From Alentia gelatinosa (lineage: Eukaryota; Annelida; Polychaeta; Phyllodocida; Polynoidae): a DNA stretch of 64,000 bases. The notes under the pieces are model-generated. The model ran no database searches. It saw nothing but the letters and a program-made list of their open reading frames with translations, and was not told the DNA's origin. Where the stretch lies: positions 41,519,950 to 41,583,949 of the forward strand of contig OX465579.1 in NCBI GenBank assembly GCA_950022655.1. Reading direction: 5' to 3'. The position numbers and the translations under genes were made by a program. Positions 36,817 through 48,800 of this stretch are shown one piece after another; within the stretch, counting starts at the first letter, position 1; each line of letters opens with the position of its first letter.

Positions 36817-39800
36817 TATATATTAATTCAACAATAACATATTATAGTCGATTGATTAAACTATTATCTATTACAAACGCATGAAAATTAGCTATTGACA
36901 CTATTCCGCCAGGATTATAGGTTTTTACTCAAGCTAATGATCAGTGGTTATTCTTTGATCATTGCTTCATCCCTTGCAATCATTTATGACGCTAAAGGAG
37001 CGTCAAGTATGAACACGTCCAAATAGTTTAGCGGAGACATTTTGAAATAATGAACAAGATCTAAATTAATTTTTGATATTACCGAATGTCCTGCAGTAAC
37101 TTGAGATTATCTCACCCCTGGTATTTTTTCTGCATAGACTTAACGTTGGGGGCTCGTATCTATAGCCCATTAAATATATATGAAAAATATCCAATGGGGG
37201 ACTATGTCACAAAAGATAGCCCATTTGTCAATGTTAAGGGTGAAATAAATTCAGAAACCCATTCAAGTTTAGTGTCAGAGTTCGATCCCATCGAGTTTGG
37301 ATCGCGTTGTAATTCACAAGGCGAAGCCGCGTGAATTACGTAGTGATTCAAACCCGATGGAATACGAGCTCAGACCCTAAACTCTCATAGGTTTCCTCTA
37401 TAATATCACAGGGGTGTAAAGCTACATTGGGTCACTGCGCTTCACTATCACCTACCTTTCACCGAAGGTGCGTCGTACATCGTCATCCAGATGTCCACGA
37501 AGTCAGGTGACGTTTGTTCAAACTAAGACAGATGGAAATAGGTGTAATTTTCTCAACCCGATGCCTGCACTGAATAGGATATTTAAGATGCAACAAGGGC
37601 TGAAGAGCACCTTCTGTCACAGTGAATGGCGATATGTTTTAGGAACCATGACGTGAACTCAGAACAACACTTTAAAGAAGTCTGTACTGAATAGGATTTA
37701 CTAATCCTATCTCAAAGGGAGTTATTAAGCCCCCATAAAATGATATCGTGCTTTACATTAGAAAATATTCATGTTAAGTGAACGTTATTACTTTGGCGAT
37801 TTGAATACGCCTAAAAGAATGTTTTTTGTCCAAACCGGATTCATTGCCTTATGTATGTCACTTACAGGTGGACGGTTTTAACCAACAGAATCTGGTTAAC
37901 GAAAATGAAGTACTCATCAAGAGAACGTTCCTAATAAATAGACTGAAATTGTAGGAGTTTGACCAGAGACCACACATCATGACTGGATGTTTCTGAACAG
38001 TTACTACTCACAAATAGGCTGTTGACGCGGATCGGGGAGACGCGCGCTGCTCTACTGACAGCATCTCTCACAGCTACCTGTAGGTGGCGTGGCTGGTTAC
38101 GCACCACCGTCCTCATTGTACCTGAGGGCAGACGACATCCGGTTTTTAAAGCGTCATCATTCTTTACTAGTAATATTTCGATAAGGTTTCGCTGTATATT
38201 TATGGTCATTGCGGAAGAGGAATCCTCATTAAAAGGATGTACAATTATATGCAATTCGATCCTACGTTACATACGTTTGGACATAACGGTTTAGCAATGA
38301 TCCATTGGAACTGTTTGATACAGGAGTCGAAGAGTTGAACGTTAAGTGTCCAACCCGTCTGTTTATCTGACAAAAAAATACCTGGAACTCTGAAGATTAT
38401 ATCCATTCGCTGGGAAACCTCAGCAAAGCAGTCTGCTATATCGAATAGTCGTAGATCGGGTTTGTCATCTTGGTAGTTGTACATATTGCTGATGTAGTCG
38501 TTACTATAGTTGTTTGTCTGGAATAATACAGCAACGGTTCTTTTCATTTCCACATGTGATAATATTTATTCTTGCTTCCATATTGTTTACAGATAAATAC
38601 AATGCATTCTTACAGATCGATCTGGATTTTAGATGTGTTTAACCGCGGACTTGGATATAGGTCCCTGGTTTAACCATAAGAAAAACGGCATGTGTCAAGA
38701 GTTGGTACCTTGTATAGCTAAGGAATTGAAGTGCATGGAGATGCTCGAAACCATCTTTCCTAATATCTCATCCTTGGCTAATTTTTTTTTATTTAACCAA
38801 GGGCCATGGCAACCATAAAGATTTTCGAGCACTAGGATAAATTGTTTTTTATTAATCTAAAAACAATACTTCCTCTTTCAGCATGCGTAATATATGTGTT
38901 CTTCAACATAAAAATCGACTGTAGCATTTTCTAAAGTAGAGAATTCATGTTACGTTTCTGTTTGCTCGTAATATTCTAAAATGAAATCATCTATCTCGAG
39001 GAAGCATTAACTTAGGAACCCAATATAAGGTTGTCACTGCCGGCTTGTGCTAACAATAGAAATAGTAGTACATTACTGAACCTAACGAAAAACTTAGAAT
39101 TCACTTTCCTGGAGACAGCACAGTAAAATGTAGTACATGACCTGCTATGATTTTAATACTTCAGAGAAAATCACGGATCTGGTTATCATAACAGTTCTTG
39201 TGGTCCACTACAAACAGCAGAATAATGTCCCAGGGAACCCTGAGGGTAAGAGGAACCATAAAAAAATTTAAGCTTTTCACTTTTGCAAACTTATATTCTT
39301 TTCAATATTTTCAAATATCCTATAAACAAATGCTTGTCTTTTTCAAAAAGGTGATAATATATCCTTTGGAATAATCTCTCAAACAACAGTTGCAAGTACT
39401 TTCTTCTGTTTACTTGTAACCTTTGACAATTCAGCAGAAGAATATGCTGCACAGTTCTAGGCACATCGCATGCTTGGCATAATTGGTAAAGGAAGCCATG
39501 TCTCTCTAGAGCTTTATAATCATGGTCTCCACTAAATCACGTCGTGAAAGAAGCCAGACAATTATCGTGGCTTACCTTATTGGTCGAATGAATCCATATC
39601 TGGAGGAGAACGAATTCCTTACGATCATCATCGTTACTCAGCCCTCCTATCTGACTTCTCTGTCGAAAAATATCAATGTAGCAATATTTGTAAATATAAA
39701 CTTTTCTTTGAATTTCACTTTGTACAGGACAAATGCATGTGTAGCAAGGCTGGGATACTTAAAAGCTGAAGATAATTGTCTGATTTGAATATAACATATC

Positions 39801-42800
39801 ACGCATGTATTCCAAGTATATTGTAAAGGAATGAACGAACGGGGACGAGAGGTATGGAGTCCAGATGAATCATTCCTTTTACTAAATATGGATAGCACTC
39901 TTTTTTTTTTTTCTTTTTTTTTTTTTTATACAAAAAGTGGATTACCTTTTATTCACTGCCGTCTTTGAATTAATAACACTACAGTGTCATTTTATTTGAT
40001 AAAGGAGAATGCTGGAAGATTCGTTTGTCATCTTCTCGCTATATTCTATGCCAAAAACCCTTTCGATGTTTTTATTCCAAGTACTCCTGGAAAACAGAGT
40101 ATTTCCTGGGCCGTCTAGACGGTCTGTCCGTTTGAGAAGACTGGGTGTGGAATATCTTATTTCTGTCACAGATGATTGCTTGAAAATAAAAATCAGCATG
40201 TGAAGCCAGGAGAAAGTTGTGGAATAATAAGTTTATCCACCTACCGGGACCCAACAGGTTTCCATCGTGGTGTTGACTCCTTTTAACAGGTCTGATCTGA
40301 CGACTGACCACACGTCACATGTTATATCACGGACGTCACGCTGTCAATGCCAAAAACAATACATCTTTCACAAAGGTGTCAATTAACCTTGGACACTTCG
40401 GTGTGCTCTCAAATCTCACCGAGCTTGAATCGTCATAATTGTGGTATCATGAAGCCAAAATAAATAGATATTATTTAGTTGAACTGATACTATCAAATAA
40501 CACTATTTTTGTCAATAATACCATGTTTCCTATATCTTTCAGGTAGGTATATTCGTATTTCAGAGTGCATTGCGAGATATAATACAGCCCTACAGTCTCT
40601 GAGTCCTTTGATTGACTGCAGGAGGTTATGTATTTTAGGCAAAATAGAACAAGCCTGTAATTGAAACCGAATTCTTTATGATTTGAACAAGACCTCTTAG
40701 CAACGTGGTGGGATAACACTAAAAGGAAAAATGACACATCTTGAAAAGATAGTCATTTATCTAGATTATGTAATACTCTCATTTTAAATGATTTCATTTC
40801 GTTTGCAAACAAAATTCACCAATCCAGGTGGTCTTACATTTTGTTAGCACATTCTCGCGTTTTTTATTTAAAACTTCTCAGTTTCTTCAAAATAGCATGA
40901 CAAGAAATTTTTCAGGTTCTCTTCCTGCGCATTCCACAATTTATACCCCCCTATACATTAGAGAGTGATCGTATTGCTCGGTTCTAGGTTTGGGTAGCTT
41001 AAATACATGTAGTTTCTTATAATCGGAGTGTATGTTCCTTAGATTAGGAGGCTCCGGTGGTTACGGCAGTGGTTATTCATCATTTATTAAACAGCTTTCT
41101 CATGTATGTTAATGGAATCTCTTCCCTTCTACGCTGCAAGGTATCTACCCCTGTAATGCGATGTAACTCTTCGACAGTGTGCACCCTCGAGCAGTCCCTT
41201 AAGCAAGTGCCCCGATTTTGAAGCCTGGGGAGTATTCGGAAGCAGTTTTGTGGCTGCACCTTCGAGGAGAGTGCAGCAGTATTCAAAGAGCGGTGCAATG
41301 GTCTGCTTATGAACTTTGCATGTTATATCGCTCGACATCACTCAACTACATTTGTTAAAGCTGAAGAGGCGATAATTAACATTCTTAATGATGGCCATAA
41401 CATATCTATCGAAATCTAGGCTCCCGTCAATTTTGATCCCTAAGTAGGAGAAGGACTCAACCCTGGCCGGTTACATTCCCATCAGTATTTTGTAATGATT
41501 GTATTTAGAGTTAATTTTTTGTCGCTTGACCACTTCATGAGGCCATCTAAGGCCAACTGGATTTCGGTTGTTACCAGTTCTGCGTCCGCCTCTGCAACGT
41601 GAATAACTAAATCGTCAGCGTATAATAAATACCTGAGATTATTGATACTTGAGACTACGTCATCTATAGAATAAATAAACAGGAGGGATAGTAGGGATAC
41701 AAGGCCTGGTTAAAAAAAATTGGAAATAAAATCTAGAGCGAAAAATGACTTCTTGTCGACTGGGGTGTTGCCAGGAATCATCAGGGTTCTGCAGGGGGAT
41801 GGTCGGGGTATGGCCATGCGCGGCCGACCTGTAGATTCATTCATTAACATATTCAATCACCATAATTATATGAAATTTGTTTAACTTTCAGATCACTGTA
41901 ATATGAATGCCTTACCTTTCCTTGATATTTCAAATCGTGGGTGTTGAGCCAGAACATGTTGGCGCCATGACGCATGTGGACGTGAGAGGGGTCGGAATCC
42001 ACGGTCTGGGCGTCCACGCTGTTGTTGGGGATAGCTCGCATACTACAGTTCTCCCCCGACACGTCAATCACGTACTGCACGCCTGTAACCAACATGCCAG
42101 GCTCAAATAGTTAGTTTGTGCGACTAAAACCAGAAGGCCTCTATGTTGGTCTGCTAGCTGAGTGGGCAGTATTGAGAATAGATACGATAGTTCTCTACAC
42201 AAAATGATGCTATTACTTTTGATATAATTAACATATCGGTAACGGGATTACTCCCTATTTAGTGCCTCGGTAGCGTGTTTTTATGGTCTTAAGTAATGTG
42301 TGTGGTTTTGTGTCTATACTGATAAATACGTGCAATTTCCAAATAAAAGTGAAAGAACTGAGGGATTTCCTGATAGAGGTAATTCGTAAGTTCTATTCCT
42401 TTGTAAATTTCAAATTTTCCCGTTCCCTCAAATCACCGAGAGATTCACTACAGCTTCGACTCAATACCCTGAAGTGGCAGCTATGGTGGCCGCGGGTTCG
42501 GTGCCGATGTGGGACCCAGAGTGTGAGGCCCTTGAGAGGAAGCAGACCCTTTTTAAGGTGACAACTATGTGAGAGTGTGTGCGAAGGGTAGTACCTGTGC
42601 TGTAGTCGTGGATGACTTTCAGAGGCCGATGCCCATACACTTTACCAAATGTAGTCATCGCCTTCTTGCTCGGTGTGATGTCTGTCCGCGTTAGATTCGC
42701 AGCATAGTCAAAGTATTGCTGCCCAAAGGAGTAGAGGTTCCAGGTTATAAGACACCAGGTGCATACATACACAATATTGACTGGTTTTAGATACAAGCGG

Positions 42801-45800
42801 CCGTATGCTCCGAGGAGTTGACGCGTAGTAATATCCGAGCGTATGCGAGGATATTGCGTAGAGTTAACTCCGAGGAGCATACAACCGCTTTTATCTGAAA
42901 CCAGTCTATATTGTATTTATTATCCACCTTTTCTGCACAAGTGACATGTCGATATCAGCTCATTTTAGTTATGGACTATTTTTCCATGCGCACTATTTTT
43001 CCGTATGCGCCACCCAGAGCATACAACATATCTGTATGCTCCGGGTATGTACATACAAACTCCCTATGTGTTTTCTATGGACACTTTGTATTAGGTGGAT
43101 AATAAATATATATCCACATATATGTGGATCACAAGATATAGAATAAAATATTCATTTCATAATGTTATTGATCCAGGCCGGTTTGAAATAATTAGAGACA
43201 TGCACTGAAAAGCTGACAGGACATGAATGCACTGGTCAAGGGGAGGTTACAGGTCAAATCACAGGACAAGAAGTTGAAGGCCAAGATAGAAATATCTAAT
43301 TCATTTTTCTTGAGTGCAATTGGAATCCCTCTATATATGTTTGAATTCTATTTCCGTATGTTAGGGTACTGCAGCTAATCCAAAGAGGTGTCTGGTGAAA
43401 TCACTGAAAGGGAACTATCTCTTACCCTTATCGATGTATGTATCAATCAACTCTCATGTTCTATAGCTATTACTTGGTTTACCCATCCTTCTACAACAAA
43501 ACCTTCCTCTTTATGTTTTCATGAGTTTTACTTGTGTGGTACGTCGTGGAAGGGCCGTATCCGTGTGGCCTTACCTCGGAGAAGGAGACGAGGTTGTGTG
43601 CAGGCTGAATCACTTCTACCCCGACACTGAAGTGCTCCGGTAAGGTTGGCTGCGTCCGCTTGTCCCCTATCTCCTGGCACACTGCGCCTCTCGGTATCTA
43701 AACCAATCAAATACTAGGGTTAAAAGGTTTATCCTACCCCTAATATAAAATCCCATAGGCTTAACATTGAGTTTCCGTATGCCACGCTAACTGGCATATA
43801 GGGTTTTATATGCCACTAGTGGCATACAGAATTATTATCACGTAATATTCCAAAATCGAGGAGACAGGGTAGGATAAAATCAAAACCTGATTCGTTTTAA
43901 TCTTGGCCACCACATGCCACTCCTGGAGTTTTGGCTCTGGACTTCACTCGGCTTCGCCTCATGAAGTCACTATGCCAAACTCCAGTCGTGGCATACGGTG
44001 GCCAAGATTAAAACTCATCCAGTTTTACGATAGTATGAACTCTCTTATCAATATATATTCCGAGCGGCAGGTCTAATGTAATTCAAATGTAAGCTTTGGA
44101 ATCGTGTTCTAAAGGATAAATACATCAAATTGCAAATAAAAACAGTAGACCATTTAGATACATAGATGGAAATGTACGAAAATAAATAGGATATAGAAGT
44201 TTGAAGGATTGAAATAGTGGAATGATGTAACAGTATAGGAAATATAGAAAATGAAGTAAATGATGAAGGCTCTTGTAATAATTACCCTATAAAGAGTTGG
44301 GTCGGTGCATATGCCTGGTCGGTACGTCACGAAGTCGTACACGTGGTGAAGGTGGTCCTTTGTGCTCTGCTCAGGTGACTTCGCTGAAACCATCAATAGT
44401 ATATATGTGTTATAAAAATCTATGAAACACGTTAGGGAATACTCCGCTAATTCTACACAATTCTACACAATTTTGATATTTTTCTTTACTAGGAATGATT
44501 CGGCAGTAATAAACTTAGCGGTCTGACATACCTTATAGCTCCTCAATGTAAAAGAGGCAAGAGGAATAAGAAAATCAGTAAAAGACCGAAGGAGGACAGC
44601 TGGCTATGTCATGACGTTAGCACCGGAGCCCCACATCGCTACATTCAATGTGTCCAGGGGGAATTGAACCAGCAGGTCACACAGTTTGCAGTGGGACACT
44701 CTTTACTGAAAATAAGGCACTCTAGGAGGCGCATGGAGAGCAGAGACGCTTTTCCACCTACTTGATGAGACACATACATACATACATGTACTTGTACTTT
44801 AGGGCATTTACAAAAATAGGTAAATCTTATTTTCTTATTATATTTTCTTCCTGTTGTGTATTTCCTCAAAACCACGGGTATTTTCGGTCTACACTTAAAG
44901 AATTCTATTTCTCTAGTTCTTGAAAGTATACTTTTTCCTCCAACCAGCGGGATTATGAGACAACTAAACATCTCAGAACAACAGGAAAGACCGAAAAGGT
45001 TAGCTACAATCGCTTGATGAGACCAGATAGTCGAAACTATTGAGCAAGGACAGGACAAAACCAACAAAAAGCAGCTCCACAGTGAATATATACAGATCAG
45101 TTCGCCGCACACCTACCAGAGTGCGCGCAAAGCACCACAGCAATAGTTCCAGATCCGCCCATTGGGGCTGGATCGCACACTGCAAAGAATAATAGGGGTA
45201 GCCACTGAGGCCAGCCCTACCCATCTTTCTACAGAAAGCTGGTGGCCTTTGGTTCAGAGGCTTTCCCGCCTCTCTTTGTCTGGATTTACAGCCAATGAGA
45301 AACTTCCAAAGCGATCAGAAGATCAAATGAACCAATGAAGGTCTTCCTCTGTATTATTATTCACAAGTCATTCATATTAATTTACCCCAGGACGTGCCCG
45401 AAAGACGCTAAGCCAGTCACTTGCTCAATAGTCGCGGTAGTAGCCACGTTAAACCACGTAAATCTTATTCTTTGCTGAGAAAAACAACAAATCTGATAAC
45501 TGAAGTAACCGGATATCTAGCACAACAACAACGCCCTGCAGTGGGGCTTGACTCCGAGTGGCCCCGAGTTGTTTCGAGCAGCTCAGGGCTACTCGTGGTG
45601 TGATGAATTTATTCCTGGTAGAATAGAAACTGTTGAAAGAAGATTAAACATCAATAATTCTCAAAACTGCAACTCTCTTTTCACGCTTTCTGACAGGTGA
45701 GAGAGGATATACACAGTATTGACTGGTTCTAGATACAAGTGGTTGACGCGCAGTGATATCTGAGCGTATGCGATGATATTGTGTGGAGTCAACTCTGAGG

Positions 45801-48800
45801 AGCATACGACTGCTTTTATCTGAAACCAGTCTATACTGTATTTATTATGTGAGATTACGTGGCTTGCGTGTAGCGCTCACTACCTCAAGTAAAAGGGGTT
45901 TCCCGCTCAGATCGCCGCGGTTGGCGTCCTAACCTACATACCGGGTTCCTATTGGTTTTGACTGACCAGCTGACCTTCCACCTGCCTCTCAATGTCTCCA
46001 AGCATATTTTGTGCATTTGCTCAGTAGCAGATTGCGCTTGGAGAGTGTGTTTGCGCCAGAGAGGTATTCACCTCTTGCACATAAGTGTGGCGCTGCTGTA
46101 GCAGAGAGAATGTGTTGCGCTGGTTGCATGTGGCTAGCCACCGCTTGCCAGAAACCAGCCACACACTGGCAAATCAAAAACGAGGCGAGCCCTCACCTGT
46201 ATCGGCAGCATGGCTTCAGTCCCATAAGCACAGAGTAAATGTAGATGTGTAAATCGTTGTTATATCGTGAATAACAGAGCAATTTTTATAGATAAATATT
46301 ATTAGAAAGCTAAAACTTGAGCCTATTTGTTGGTGTAATATCATATGCCTGTGTTTTGGCTAAGATTTCCAGTCCTAGATTGAACATCCAGATTATTTTG
46401 GTAAAAAAAACCACAAACATGTTACCTTCCTGTTTTCACAGCGATTTTATGAAAAATCTATCGTGATGACATATAGAAATAAACATCCCATCCTTTTAGG
46501 CATCTCAAGACGATTAAAATGATACCTATATTGCCAGGTTGTGATAGATATTTCCTGAGATAATGGAGCATTGGGTCTGAGAGTATTAGATTGTGTGAGG
46601 CACTATATGTACCTTGGAACAAAAAACTTATTTTCTAACTTGAAAAAATGTGAATTACTCTGGCTTTGTGTATAACAGGCTGATCTTTATAAATAATGCA
46701 TTGTTAGAAAGCTAAGACTCTGGTCTATTTGTTGGTATACATATCATATACCTATGCTTTGGCTAAGATTTCCTGCTATAGCTTCAAAACTGAGATCTTT
46801 GCTGTCAAATTCCCAAATTTCCTGACAAATAACTGATACATTATTAGTTCATTACCTCAGGAAATATCTATCACAACCTGGTAATATTAGTATCATTTTA
46901 ATCGTCTTGAAATGCCTAATAAGATAGGATTTTTATTTCTATATGTCATTGCGATAGATTTTTCACTAAATCGCTGGGAGAACAGGAAAGTAACATGTTT
47001 TAATATTTTTCATTTAAACAATTCCGATTTTCATTCTTTGACAGGAAATTTTATCCATAACACAGATATATTATTATATCCCAACAGATAGGCCTTAGTC
47101 TCAGCTTTCTAACAATGTATTGTTTACACAAATCGGCCGATTAGTGTAGATGTGAGAGCGATTTCCATCTTTCAAGTTAGAGAAACACTAGTATTTTTAT
47201 CATTGCTCAGGACTGAGTGGAGAGGGCTCGTCTCGTTTTGGATTGAGGTACATAGGCGGCCATTACAAGATGGCGCCAATGTGAAGAGGGTCTATAACCT
47301 GGGTGGCCCAGTTAGCGGCACAGTGCTGCCATCTGGCGTGTGACTAGAGAACTAAATCTCTATTTGTTATTTGGAGGTTGGGGATGGCTGTGAGTTTGTC
47401 AGTCTGTTATTTGGTCAATTCTTAACCGTTTCACTTGCGGTTTCGACCTATGTTTTGGGGTCTCATCGGGTGAGGTGCGTTTACACGTCTTGTAGGATTA
47501 TCTTTGATCATTCTTTCTCGGGGAAAGAGGTTGATCTTGGAATGTAGGTTGTGGTGGTGCAAAACATATCATTTTGCTGTTCCCCTTTCTACTTGGTAGT
47601 GTGGTTGTCCGCACCTTATTGAGACTTGTTTGTGGTTCAATTTTTTCGTTCTCAGAAAAAAATTTTGACGTGGCTTTCATTCAGGTGCTGGCAACCTATC
47701 TGTACCTATTGTCTAGTGTGTTGAGGCCCTTTGGGGCTTGGATGCATAGTCTATGTATCAAGTTGAACTCTATCTTGTTTCGGAGGGCTGCTGCCGCTTT
47801 CTCTCCGGATGTCTATTGATAAAGTCCAAGACATAGACTTCTACATCCTTGGTGCCCTTGTGGTCCTGTTGGTTAAAGTGGACCGGTACATCATTTTTTC
47901 CGGTCCCCTTCTTTATCGTTCGGAGGTGTTCCGTGATTCTGTCCCTTAGTCGTCTTTTCGTTTGTCCTACGTACTGTTTGCCGCAAGTTTTGCAGTTTAT
48001 GCAGTATATTGTACAGTATATAATGCAGTATATTGTACAGTATATAATACTGTACTTATTATCCACCTCTGCTCTACAAGTGGCATGTCGATATCAGTTC
48101 GTTTTATATTGCACTATTTTTTCCGTACGTGCACTATTTTTCCTACCCCCCCCCCCCCCCCCACCCTCCGAGCATACGCCATATTGGTATGCGCCGTTAA
48201 GGTCCGTACACACCCCCTATGTTTTTTCTATGGACACTGTGTATTAGGTGGATAATATAAAGTGCAGGTATACGAGCAGAGAGTACAGACGGATGGACCT
48301 ACGTTGACTGGTGAGCACGGCGCGTACGGGCACGGGCTTGTGGCCGGACGGCGCAGAGTAGTTGGTCTTGGTAAAGAAGTAGTCGAGGCGGTAGGTGACA
48401 CCTTGACGCTGTACACAGGACGTCCACTGGTCTACAGGCATCCCGCGCACCTGCAGCTATAACAGGGAAGTAAATAGCGTCATACGAGATGACTCACTGT
48501 GGGCTGGGGATGAGCGAGCAACTAACAGGGCCACCCTCACTCAGCTGTTTACAAATGCAAATATATCCTCGATTTTCTGTGTAGCCGTTTGCTGTATATA
48601 TTTACAACTTGTTCTGAGGCCTTGTTTTTTTAAATTAGGTGACTTTAACTGATATCTTGAATTGTGACGTGGCTAATACTAATTTTTAAAGAATTTACTT
48701 GGATCTTAGTATGAAGCAATCATTATTATACTTTGAGTTGTTGAATGCGTGCTAACTTTTGTGAATCAATTATCTATCTGTTACAGATACAATACAAATA

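Larger units (their letters stand above)
36714..40240 (-). other. intron of the LolA-like gene
   Basis: Holds the TA/CA microsatellite (36765-36822), a hairpin (37265-37384) and a long T tract (39899-39928). The rest is AT-rich with only short, unsupported open frames. Confidence 0.55.
44384..48302 (-). other. 3.9-kb intron of the LolA-like gene, repeat-rich
   Basis: Contains a solo hairpin (45712-45839), a large inverted repeat (46301-47118), a Penelope-like remnant (47710-48006) and a family 2 module (48056-48256). The minus-strand open frame at 44645-45112 has no family resemblance. Confidence 0.6.

Noticed and set aside
44645..44700. tRNA-like B box (GGTTCAATTCC) on the minus strand
   Set aside because: No matching A box, acceptor stem or T-stem pairing was found, so neither a tRNA nor a tRNA-derived SINE can be supported.
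47849..48255. Plus-strand frames of 97-132 codons
   Set aside because: Antisense to the Penelope-like GIY-YIG remnant and running through the family 2 module.
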